Below, one piece after another: positions 1 through 7,286 of a stretch of DNA of 33,137 bases (positions are counted from its first letter, which is position 1; every line of letters begins with the position of its first letter). The translations under genes and the position numbers were made by a program. The notes under the pieces were generated by a model, which searched no databases, was not told where the DNA came from, and saw nothing but the letters and a program-made list of their open reading frames with translations. Origin of the DNA: Armatimonadota bacterium (GTDB lineage Bacteria; Armatimonadota; Zipacnadia; Zipacnadales; UBA11051); the NCBI GenBank assembly GCA_013178155.1, contig JABLXH010000081.1:1-33137 (forward strand), read 5' to 3'.

Positions 1-1218
1 GTGGCTGAAGACCTCTATGCCCGCGGCCGCGGCGCCTACGTCATCGGGCTGCCGTTGGCTGACGAGACCGAGAGGCTGGCCTACATTCAGCACCTGCTGC
101 AGCGGCCGGAACTGCTGGTCCGTCCCGGGGCGGCCCCCCCTGACCTCACCGACCTGCTCGAGGTAAGCCCTGAGGTCCTGGCCAAGCAGACCAACGGCCT
201 GACCCGCTTGCAGGTGGGGGCCATCGTCCGGCAAGCGGTTCAGGCTCGGGAACCCATATCGAACCGCGTAATCACCTGCAGCAAGCGCCGCCAGATCGAG
301 ACCGAGATCGGTGATCTCGTCGCCTTCACCATGCCCCGCTATGGACTCGAAGCGGTAGCGGGAGTGGGCCAGCAGAAGGAACTGCTCCTGGGGACGGCAC
401 GGGCGCTGCGGGAGGGACGGACGGAAGTGGTGCCCAAGGGCATCCTGCTGGTAGGGCCGCCGGGCTGCGGCAAGACCTTCACCATGGAATGCTTCGCCCA
501 CGACTGCGGCATCCCGTTCCTGGAACTGAAGAACGTCTTCAACAAGTACGTCGGGGCCACGGAGTCCAACCTGGAGAAGCTCTTTCACTACCTCGATGCG
601 CTAGCTCCGGTGTTCCTGTTCATCGATGAGTTCGACCAGTCCTACGGCAAACGTGTCGCCTCTGATAGCGACAGCGGCGTCTCGCGGCGAGTCTTCGCCA
701 TGTTCAACAGCTTTCTGTCCGACGAGTCGCGACAGGGCAGGGTGATGGTGGGTGCCGCCACCAATCGGCCTGACCTGGTGGATGCCTCCACCCTCCGGGC
801 GGGGCGCTTTGACCTGAAAGTGCCGTTCCTGCTGCCGGACGCTGCGGCGCGGGAGGCGATTCTCAGGGTCACGCTGGACACCCTGCAAGTACAGGCAGAG
901 AGCCTGGACCTGTCAGTGTTTGCGGCGCGTACCGCCGGCTACTCGGGAGCCGACCTCAAGGAGCTGGTGCGCGTCGCGCAGCGCCGGAGTGCATTTGCGG
1001 GGCGCGATGTGGTGGTGCAGGATGATCTGGAGTTTGCCCTGGAGGATTATGTGCCCGGAGGAGGCCTGCAGCAGGACCATGTGCGCTACATGGAGCTTTT
1101 GGCCGTAGCCGCTTGCACCTCGCGCTCGCTGCTGCCCGAACCGTACCGCGAGGCGGTGGGCACGGGGGTGCTGCAAGCCGAACTGGAAAAGCTGCGCGCG
1201 AAGCTTCTGTTGGGGTAG
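1..1218 (+). CDS. AAA ATPase, Ycf46-like (5' partial)
   Basis: The reading frame is open from the first base, so the true start is probably left of the window; 405 residues are visible. Residues about 1-120 resemble the lid part of a degenerate first AAA module, followed by a complete AAA module. That module has Walker A GPPGCGKT at 152-159, Walker B FLFIDE ending at D209-E210, sensor-1 region ATNRPD at 253-258, and an arginine-finger segment RAGRFD at 266-271. A degenerate module followed by an active one is the plan of the Ycf46 family, whose cellular role is poorly known. ATP hydrolysis that remodels a protein partner is inferred from the fold. The next gene converges on it. An FtsH- or CDC48-type protein is less likely, because no protease or membrane domain follows and the C-terminus ends soon after the lid. 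Confidence 0.8.
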   Translation: MAEDLYARGRGAYVIGLPLADETERLAYIQHLLQRPELLVRPGAAPPDLTDLLEVSPEVLAKQTNGLTRLQVGAIVRQAVQAREPISNRVITCSKRRQIETEIGDLVAFTMPRYGLEAVAGVGQQKELLLGTARALREGRTEVVPKGILLVGPPGCGKTFTMECFAHDCGIPFLELKNVFNKYVGATESNLEKLFHYLDALAPVFLFIDEFDQSYGKRVASDSDSGVSRRVFAMFNSFLSDESRQGRVMVGAATNRPDLVDASTLRAGRFDLKVPFLLPDAAAREAILRVTLDTLQVQAESLDLSVFAARTAGYSGADLKELVRVAQRRSAFAGRDVVVQDDLEFALEDYVPGGGLQQDHVRYMELLAVAACTSRSLLPEPYREAVGTGVLQAELEKLRAKLLLG

Positions 1219-1235
1219 CGACGGCTCGATGTGCT

Positions 1236-1306
1236 GGGGGTCAGTGCGGGTGGCGGCGCCGCTGCCACCAGGCCAGGAAACAGCGGTTCCGTCCCGACTG
1301 ACCCCC
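1236..1306. terminator. Structured nested hairpin between convergent genes
   Basis: A perfect 10-base inverted repeat (GGGGGTCAGT at 1236-1245, ACTGACCCCC at 1297-1306) extends to about 14 pairs with one bulged base. Inside it lies a second hairpin (GTGGCGGC, loop GCC, GCTGCCAC, one G-U pair). It sits between the AAA gene and the convergent phosphatase gene, so a bidirectional terminator is the simplest reading. No good T-run follows, so a structured RNA element is also possible. Confidence 0.45.
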
Positions 1307-1353
1307 GAGCCTCGTTGTCTCCCCCCTGCTATCCCAGTGGCGCGTCGCCACCC

Positions 1354-1830
1354 TCAGGCGAGCTGGGCGAGCTCCTTGCCCGGCATGAGCCATACCAGCA
1401 CTCCGGCTCCCGGCGCCAGTCCCTGGACCGAGAGGCAGGCGATGGCCCCCTTGCGCATCTCGACGCGTCCGCGGCCGATGAGTTCACCCACCAACTGGCT
1501 GAAGTCGGGTTCATGCCCCACGAACATCACGGGCCCCGAGACATGGTGTTCCTCCATGGCCTCGGCCAGTGACTCCAGGTGGCAGCCTGGCCCTATCCTC
1601 TCGTCTTCAACAACGGGGGTGCCAAGTCCTGCCCCGACGATTTCGGCCGTCTGTCGCGCCCGCACCAGGGGGCTGGTCAGCACCAGACTGAGCTCCACTC
1701 CCAGTCGCTGCAGCACCTTGACGGTATCGCGGGTCCGGCGCAGCCCCTTATCGGTTAGGCGTCGCCCGGCGTCGGCCTGACCCGGCGCCGCCGGTTCGGC
1801 ATCCGCATGTCGCATCATGTAAACGAACAT
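1354..1830 (-). CDS. sixA: SixA-type phosphohistidine phosphatase
   Basis: A 158-residue member of the histidine phosphatase (RHG) superfamily, about the length of E. coli SixA. The N-terminal MRHADAE carries the catalytic RH pair. The TSPLVRARQTAEI segment and the later GHEPD motif supply the other phosphate-pocket Arg and His residues. SixA proteins dephosphorylate phosphohistidine on carrier proteins of signalling or phosphotransfer systems; the substrate here is unknown. I chose ATG 1830 because AGGAGG lies 9 bases upstream; an in-frame GTG at 1839 sits next to that site and is unlikely. There is no signal peptide, so it is cytoplasmic. It is divergent from a two-component operon, which makes a signalling role attractive but unproven. 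Confidence 0.85.
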   Translation of the reverse strand: MFVYMMRHADAEPAAPGQADAGRRLTDKGLRRTRDTVKVLQRLGVELSLVLTSPLVRARQTAEIVGAGLGTPVVEDERIGPGCHLESLAEAMEEHHVSGPVMFVGHEPDFSQLVGELIGRGRVEMRKGAIACLSVQGLAPGAGVLVWLMPGKELAQLA

Positions 1831-1930
1831 GGCCACCACCCTCCTGAGTTCGCGAGCTCAGGGCAGCAGACCTGCCCCCCTGCACGGCTGCGCGCCTGCC
1901 GCAAGAGGAGAAGTTCCCGTCGGTACCGAA

Positions 1931-1992
1931 ATGGTTCCAAGGTCCCGTTTTGTGCGCCAATCTTACCATGATTGCGGAACCATGGGCGCATA
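1931..1992 (+). promoter_or_regulatory. Interleaved inverted repeats, pseudoknot-like, upstream of response regulator
   Basis: Two inverted repeats interleave. ATGGTTCC (1931-1938) pairs with GGAACCAT (1976-1983). TGTGCGCC (1951-1958) pairs with GGCGCATA (1985-1992), allowing one G-U pair. The A-B-A'-B' order is that of an H-type pseudoknot if transcribed; as DNA it could be overlapping operator half-sites. It lies in the 220-base divergent gap before the regulator gene. I found no convincing sigma-70 promoter in this gap. Confidence 0.35.
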
Positions 1993-2050
1993 AAGTACCG
2001 TTATCGGCAGTGAGAAGTACGGCCAGCCAGTGACCGGGGAGGCGTGCCTC

Positions 2051-2758
2051 GTGCCCCAAGTGCTCATCGTGGATGACGACCAGAGCGTGCGCGAACTGCT
2101 GCGCATGTACTTTGCGCGCGAGAACTTCGAGGTGCGGGAGGCGGCCACCGGTCCCGAAGCGCTTGAGGCCGCTGAAGCCAGCACCCCTGACCTGGTGGTT
2201 CTGGACATCATGCTGCCCGGGATGGACGGCTACGAGGTCTGCCGCGCCTTGCGCCAGCGCGGTGAGATTCCCATCATCTTCCTCACGGCCCGGGACGACG
2301 AGATCGAACCCATCGTGGGCCTGGAGCTGGGCGCTGACGACTACGTGACAAAGCCCTTCAACGCCCGGGAGGTGGTCGCGCGCGCCCGGGCGGTGCTGCG
2401 CCGTTCCCGTACCTCGACCGCTACGACGCCCCAGCAGGTCATTGATCACCCGGAGTTCCATCTTGATCCGGCCACCCGGGAGGTGCTGGTGCGGGGCAAG
2501 CCCGTCGCCCTCACCCCCCACGAGTTTGACATCATCCACTTGCTGGCCTCCAGGCCTCGCATCGTGCTGCCTCGCAAGGAGATCATGCAGACGGTCTGGG
2601 GCTACGATGCCGACTACGGGGACTACCGGACCGTGGACACCCACCTCAAGCGCGCGCGGCAGAAACTCAAGGATGCTGGCCTGACCGCCTGCCGCATTGA
2701 GACGGTGTGGGGGATCGGTTACCGCTTCGTAGTGGAGGGGAGCGAGGCGGGCTCCTGA
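2051..2758 (+). CDS. OmpR/PhoB-family response regulator
   Basis: A 235-residue regulator with an N-terminal receiver domain and a C-terminal winged helix. From the chosen start the acidic pocket is D8-D9, the phosphorylated Asp is D52 (VLDIMLPGMDG), the switch Thr is T79 and the conserved Lys is K101 (TKPF). Residues about 135-230 form the DNA-binding domain (EFDIIHLLASRP through the TVDTHLKRAR and IETVWGIGYRF motifs). The start is GTG 2051, with GGGGAGG 8 bases upstream; the earlier GTG at 2030 lies upstream of that site. The kinase partner starts 38 bases downstream, so the two form an operon. The pair resembles PhoBR or WalRK in layout; the regulon cannot be read from sequence. Confidence 0.93.
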   Translation: MPQVLIVDDDQSVRELLRMYFARENFEVREAATGPEALEAAEASTPDLVVLDIMLPGMDGYEVCRALRQRGEIPIIFLTARDDEIEPIVGLELGADDYVTKPFNAREVVARARAVLRRSRTSTATTPQQVIDHPEFHLDPATREVLVRGKPVALTPHEFDIIHLLASRPRIVLPRKEIMQTVWGYDADYGDYRTVDTHLKRARQKLKDAGLTACRIETVWGIGYRFVVEGSEAGS

Positions 2759-2796
2759 GCCGTCTCCCGCTTCTCTCCGGTCCGGGAGCCCAGGGC

Positions 2797-4614
2797 ATGC
2801 GCACACTCCTGGTCCGCCTCTCAATCAGCCACTTCCTGGTGGCGCTGGGTTCCCTCGCGCTGCTGCTTTGGCTGTCCCCGCGGCTGTTCCTGCACTATTA
2901 TCTGGTGGCGGAGCAGCAGCGCCTGTCGGTGGCCGTGCGCGGCCTGGCAGCCACCGCTGAGCGACTCGCCCAGTCCCCCGGCCGCGAAAACGACCTTGCC
3001 CTGCTGGTGCGGACCTCGGGCATCATGCTCGGCGGCGAGGTGGCCCTGATCGGTGGCGACGGCGATCGGGTGTTGCTGGCCAGCCACGGCAGCCCGGCCA
3101 CTGCAGGCTGGGCCCTGGCAGCCTGGGAGACCTATCGCCAGACGGGTCGCCCCCCTTCCATGCCCCTGGGCCAGGCCACGACGATTACCCTTGTGGCCCC
3201 AACGGGCCGGGCGAATCCCTTCGCGTCAGCCCTGGTCGTCCGCCATCGCGCTCCGGAGCTGCAGACCCTGCTGCGCGCCCATCGCCTCATGACCGCCGCC
3301 TCAGCGGCCATTGCCCTGGCCCTCGCGCTGATACTCTCACTGGTTGTCTCCCGGGCCGTGGCCTCTCCGCTGGTGGCCATGTCGCGGGCGGCCCAGCATC
3401 TCGCCGCCGGTGATTTCTCCGTCACGCTGCCCGAGCGTGGTCCGGCCGAGGTCACCAGCCTCGCTGCCAGTCTGAACCGGATGGCCAGTGCACTGGCCGC
3501 CACCTTCGCGGCTCTGGAAGGGGAGCGCCAGCGTCTTGCCGACGTCCTGGCCACCATGGGTGAGGGGGTCATCGGGTTGGACGCCGCGGGAAGGATCACT
3601 ATCGCCAACCGGGCCGCCAGCGAACTGCTTGGTCAGGACCTCCCCCCGGGCTCAGACCTGACAGGAGCGATCCCTGCCGAACAGGTGGCGCAGGCAGTGG
3701 CGGCCTTTGCGGCCGGTTCGCCTCTCAGTTTCGCCTTCAGCCGCGGTGACCGGTACCTGAGTTGCAGCCTCACGCCAGCAGCCGGTGGAGGCGCGGTGCT
3801 GGTAATGGCCGACATCACGGCCACCCGCCAACTGGAGAACATGCGGCGTGAGTTCGTGGCCGCTGTCTCTCATGAGCTTCGGGCGCCGCTTACCTCCATC
3901 CGGGGCTTCCTGGGCGCGATTCTCGACGGCACTGCCCGCGAGCCAGACGAACTCGACCACTGCATCCGGGTGGCGGACCAGGAGGCAGCCCGCATGGCAC
4001 GCCTCGTGGAGGAGTTGCTGGAGCTCTCGCGGCTTCAGGCCGGGGTCATGGAGTTTGAGTTCGCCCCGACCGACGTGGGTGACGTGGTGCGAGGGGTTGC
4101 CATTGCCTTTGCGCCACGGCTGGCGCAGACCGGCCTCCGTCTCGACCTGGACGTGGAAGAAGGCCTGCCGCTGGTGGAGGCCGATGGCGACCGGCTCGCC
4201 CAGGTTTTCACCAACCTGCTGGACAACGCGCTGCGGTATAGCCCGCCAGGGGGCGCACTGAGCATCCACTTGCGGCCAGTGACGCCCGCCGAACTGACTG
4301 AACTCCGCTTTGGGGAGACGCCGGTGTGCGAACTGTGTCTGCTGGGCAGCGTCCGCGACCAAGGACCAGGCATCGTTGAGACCGACCTGGGCCGTATCTG
4401 GGAGCGCTTCCACAAGTCCGACCGGGCCCGTACGCGGACTGACCCGGGGGCGGGTCTCGGGCTGGCCATTGTCCGCGAGATCATCCGGGCCCACGGCGGC
4501 GATGTCTTCGCCCGCAATCACCCGGCGGGCGGAGCAGAAGTCGGCTTCTGGCTGCCATTTGATGGGTCTTCCGCGGCTGCCGAGAGGCCTGAGGGCCGCC
4601 GGAATCAGTCGTAG
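2797..4614 (+). CDS. PAS-containing membrane sensor histidine kinase (PhoR/WalK-like)
   Basis: A 605-residue kinase. Transmembrane helix 1 is near residues 8-34, then about 130 extracytoplasmic residues, helix 2 near 164-188, and a HAMP linker. A PAS domain follows (DVLATMGEGVIGLD from 249). The HisKA domain has H359 in SHELRAPLTSIRGF. The ATPase domain has N-box NLLDNALRYSPPGG (N473, N477), DQGPGI and GAGLGLAIV. All catalytic motifs are intact. ATG 2797 is preceded by GGGAG at 8 bases; upstream in-frame starts overlap the regulator gene and would put hydrophilic residues before the first helix. It should autophosphorylate on H359 and pass phosphate to D52 of the upstream regulator. Its 3' end overlaps the convergent hydrolase gene by 10 bases. 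Confidence 0.93.
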   Translation: MRTLLVRLSISHFLVALGSLALLLWLSPRLFLHYYLVAEQQRLSVAVRGLAATAERLAQSPGRENDLALLVRTSGIMLGGEVALIGGDGDRVLLASHGSPATAGWALAAWETYRQTGRPPSMPLGQATTITLVAPTGRANPFASALVVRHRAPELQTLLRAHRLMTAASAAIALALALILSLVVSRAVASPLVAMSRAAQHLAAGDFSVTLPERGPAEVTSLAASLNRMASALAATFAALEGERQRLADVLATMGEGVIGLDAAGRITIANRAASELLGQDLPPGSDLTGAIPAEQVAQAVAAFAAGSPLSFAFSRGDRYLSCSLTPAAGGGAVLVMADITATRQLENMRREFVAAVSHELRAPLTSIRGFLGAILDGTAREPDELDHCIRVADQEAARMARLVEELLELSRLQAGVMEFEFAPTDVGDVVRGVAIAFAPRLAQTGLRLDLDVEEGLPLVEADGDRLAQVFTNLLDNALRYSPPGGALSIHLRPVTPAELTELRFGETPVCELCLLGSVRDQGPGIVETDLGRIWERFHKSDRARTRTDPGAGLGLAIVREIIRAHGGDVFARNHPAGGAEVGFWLPFDGSSAAAERPEGRRNQS

Positions 4615-6041
4615 TCCACCGCCCAGCTCCCACCGCCACCCGTAGCGCACCCCGCACTTCGCCAAAGGTCCATGACCTCTTCCGAAGCCCCGTGAGCTGC
4701 CAGATGGTCCAGCAGAAGGGCGTGCAAATCTCTGCAGACCTGCGGATGGTCCGCCGCGACATTGGCCTCGGCCAGCGGGTCTGCGGCGAGGTCGTAGAGC
4801 TCCGGGGTGCCGTAGGCGCCCACCGGCGCGTACCCCCAGCGCTCCGTGATCACGAATGGGGTGGAGGCGCAGCGGGGCGGAACGCCGCTTACCGGGCGCA
4901 CGTGGCAGCCGCTGATGGCGTAATCGCGATGCCGCGCGGTACGGCCCAGCACGGCCCCGGCGAAGGACTGGCCCTCCAGCGGCTGCGGTGGATCTATCGC
5001 CGCGCCCGCCAACTCGCAGAGCGTCGGCAGGATGTCCACTGGTTGCGCGAATATGGGCAGGCTCTGGCCCCGGGGAACCTCCCCCCCTGCCAGCAGGAAG
5101 GGCACGTGCCCGAGCTCAGGGTACAGCGGCCAGTAACGCTGGTCACTATCGCTGATGTTGGACTTGCCTGTGCGGGCATGCTCACCGATGGACATGCCAT
5201 GATCGCTGGTGATCGCCACTATGGTGTTATCCCAGAGCTGCAGGTCGTCCAGCTTCTGTAACACACGCCCGACCCAGCGGTCCACCAGCTCGGATTCGGC
5301 AGCATAGTGGGCCCAGAGGTTGTGCAGCTCAGCGTCGGTGTAGGCCTGGGCGAGACCGTAGTTCGGGTGCAGCATCGGCGGACCGTCGTAATCCGGATCA
5401 TACCGCCGCACCAGATACTCCGGGGCGTCCCAGGGCTCGTGCGGGTCGAAGAAGTCCACCCAGAGGAAGAACGGATCCGCCGTGGAGTTCTCCTCTAGCC
5501 AGCGGATCGTGGTGCTTCCGGTCTTGGCGGGGAAGGTATCCGCTTCGCACTCCGGGTAGCGGTTGACCCAGCGGTGGATGTCCACCAGGGTGCGCCCCCG
5601 GAACTCCGGATGCAGACGCGTCTTGTCACGGGCCACGACCTCAGGGATGGGGTCGTTGAGCCGCAGCAGATGGCGATCGGCTTCCTGGCCGCGGTGCTGG
5701 AAGGCAGCGTCGAAACCGTGCTGGAAGCGGCTGTTGAACAGGTGCGGGCAGTCGCAGATGAGTTGCGACACATAGCCGGTCCCCCGCAGCAGGGCAGCCA
5801 CATGGTTGCGGCTGCTGACGTCTATGGGCTGCCACCCGTAGTGCGGCCAGCCCAGGACACCGGTGGCCACATCGGTGCGGTGCGGAATGGTGGGGAAGCT
5901 TCCGGTGTAGAAGCCCTCCACGGCGGTGGCACGCTCGGCGGCGAACCGGTCCAACTCGGGAGTACGAACGGGGCGGGCCGCACGCCCCGCCAGGCTGTCG
6001 TAGCGGAAGGTGTCTGTGATGATCAGGATGATGTTTTTCAC
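4605..6041 (-). CDS. Sulfatase-fold hydrolase with Thr at the nucleophile site
   Basis: A 478-residue protein of the alkaline phosphatase/sulfatase superfamily. Metal ligands are recognisable in IILIITDTF (D10) and TSDHGMSIGEH. The C/S-x-P-x-R signature that becomes formylglycine in sulfatases reads T51-I-P-H-R55 here. With Thr in place of Cys/Ser, maturation to formylglycine is not expected, and a Thr nucleophile as in nucleotide pyrophosphatases/phosphodiesterases is possible. The substrate is unknown. GTG 6041 was chosen because AGGAGG lies 5 bases upstream and the protein then begins directly with the first beta-strand; longer in-frame options add unrelated residues. There is no signal peptide, so it is cytoplasmic. 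It follows the dehydrogenase gene by 22 bases, and the two are probably co-transcribed. Confidence 0.85.
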   Translation of the reverse strand: MKNIILIITDTFRYDSLAGRAARPVRTPELDRFAAERATAVEGFYTGSFPTIPHRTDVATGVLGWPHYGWQPIDVSSRNHVAALLRGTGYVSQLICDCPHLFNSRFQHGFDAAFQHRGQEADRHLLRLNDPIPEVVARDKTRLHPEFRGRTLVDIHRWVNRYPECEADTFPAKTGSTTIRWLEENSTADPFFLWVDFFDPHEPWDAPEYLVRRYDPDYDGPPMLHPNYGLAQAYTDAELHNLWAHYAAESELVDRWVGRVLQKLDDLQLWDNTIVAITSDHGMSIGEHARTGKSNISDSDQRYWPLYPELGHVPFLLAGGEVPRGQSLPIFAQPVDILPTLCELAGAAIDPPQPLEGQSFAGAVLGRTARHRDYAISGCHVRPVSGVPPRCASTPFVITERWGYAPVGAYGTPELYDLAADPLAEANVAADHPQVCRDLHALLLDHLAAHGASEEVMDLWRSAGCATGGGGSWAVDYD

Positions 6042-6063
6042 GTCGCCCTCCTGGCCGAGCTCT

Positions 6064-7038
6064 TTAGTCCATGTCCCATCTGAGCAATACGGCGCCGGCT
6101 TCGTGGGAGCGGAAGTTGAGCATGTCATAGATCTCGGGCGCCATCGTATACGGCACGTTGTGGGTGACGATGCGTTCCACTGGCAGTTTCCCAGCCTGCA
6201 GGAGCTTCATCGCCTGGAGCTGTAGCTCTGGTGAGTAGTCATAGTCGGTGCCGCCACCGAGGAGGTCTTTGTTGAGGAACTCGTGGCGGAGAATGGTCAG
6301 ATGCTCTGAGTGGATACCCAGGAGGACCACACGCCCTCCTGTGGCCGTGATTCGCTGCGAGAGCTCGAAAGCCTCCACATGGGCGCCAGCGGCGCAATGG
6401 ATGGTGCATTGGGCCATCTTGCCGTGCGTGAGAGCCCGCACGGCCTCAACAGGGTCGCCCTCCGCCGGGCAGACAAGATGCTCGGCTCCGGCCGCGGACG
6501 CCAGTCGTAGCCGCGAGGGCGCCAGGTCCACCGCGATGACCTGAGCTGGCCCCCGCAGGCGGGCCCACATGATCATCAACAGCCCCACCAGTCCCGCGCC
6601 AACAACGGCAACAGTCTCCCCCGGCCGGATGTCGGCCTTCATGGTCCAGTTGTAGCAACTGCGCCCCCACAGCACGAAGGGCGCCCGATCCCATTCGATG
6701 TCATCGGGTAGAGGCAGGGGGGAGCGGATGTCGTCACCGACCGCCGGGCTGACTACGTACTCCTGGTGGTGCTGCATGGTGGCGACCCGCTGGCCAACCT
6801 GGAAAGTGTCCACCTCGGCGCCAACCTCCACCACTACACCGCTGGTGGCGTAGCCCAGGTCATGGTTGGGCCACTTGCTGTCCCTATCACCCGGGAGCCG
6901 ACGGATGCGGTTCAGCTCGGAACCGGGGCTGACCAGTGACCGCACGGCCTTGACGAGCACACCGCGGGGTCCGCAGTCCGGCCTGGGCACGTCGGCCACC
7001 ACTACCTTGTCTGGGGCCGCGGCGATCAGCTTGTGCAT
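6064..7038 (-). CDS. Medium-chain dehydrogenase/reductase lacking zinc ligands
   Basis: A 324-residue MDR-superfamily oxidoreductase. The GroES-like half is followed by a Rossmann fold with VVGAGLVG at 145-152 for NAD(P)H. Where zinc alcohol dehydrogenases carry the catalytic Cys in GxCGxD, this protein has SLVSPGSE (34-41), and the four-Cys structural zinc lobe is absent. This pattern occurs in a subgroup annotated as threonine or polyol dehydrogenase-like, including the bacteriochlorophyllide dehydrogenase type, but the substrate cannot be told. ATG 7038 has GAGGG about 8 bases upstream. The gene leads a two-gene unit with the sulfatase-fold hydrolase, suggesting one catabolic pathway for a modified sugar or alcohol. 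A TTGACG at 7109-7114 (minus strand) lacks a good -10 box. Confidence 0.82.
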   Translation of the reverse strand: MHKLIAAAPDKVVVADVPRPDCGPRGVLVKAVRSLVSPGSELNRIRRLPGDRDSKWPNHDLGYATSGVVVEVGAEVDTFQVGQRVATMQHHQEYVVSPAVGDDIRSPLPLPDDIEWDRAPFVLWGRSCYNWTMKADIRPGETVAVVGAGLVGLLMIMWARLRGPAQVIAVDLAPSRLRLASAAGAEHLVCPAEGDPVEAVRALTHGKMAQCTIHCAAGAHVEAFELSQRITATGGRVVLLGIHSEHLTILRHEFLNKDLLGGGTDYDYSPELQLQAMKLLQAGKLPVERIVTHNVPYTMAPEIYDMLNFRSHEAGAVLLRWDMD

Positions 7039-7182
7039 GGTGCTGCCCTCGCTGTCGGACTCCCTCAGTCTGTCCCATGAATAGAGACACAGGGTTCGGG
7101 ACCCGGGGCGTCAACTCCTTCGCGCCGGTCACGCGTTCGTGATGACGACGAGCTCAGGATCTGGCCAGGAAACCCGCAGTGT

Positions 7183-7211
7183 TTGACAAACGCCGGGCGT
7201 TGTCTTAGTAT
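7183..7211 (+). promoter_or_regulatory. Sigma-70 promoter with operator-like palindrome in spacer
   Basis: TTGACA (7183-7188), a 17-base spacer and TAGTAT (7206-7211) form a near-consensus promoter for the CHASE2 kinase gene, with transcription expected near 7218. The spacer holds the perfect palindrome AACGCC-G-GGCGTT (7189-7201). Allowing one bulged A, the symmetry extends outward through GACA and TGTC. An operator at this place would block RNA polymerase, so repression is inferred. Confidence 0.75.
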
Positions 7212-7286
7212 GCTTTAGCGTGGCGAGCGGGGCGGGAATGCGCCTTCGTCGCCGGTGACGCGGCCATGGCGCAATGACTGGGGGCC

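Noticed and set aside
2030-2050. Earlier GTG start for the response regulator
   Set aside because: It lies upstream of a perfectly placed ribosome-binding site for GTG 2051 and adds residues absent from the receiver fold.
1748-2824. Long minus-strand frame opposite the response regulator
   Set aside because: It is antisense to an unmistakable regulator, has no domain and arises from GC-rich codon bias.
7089-7114. Minus-strand TTGACG as promoter for the dehydrogenase
   Set aside because: At 17-base spacing the -10 position reads TGTGTC, too poor to support; kept only as a remark.
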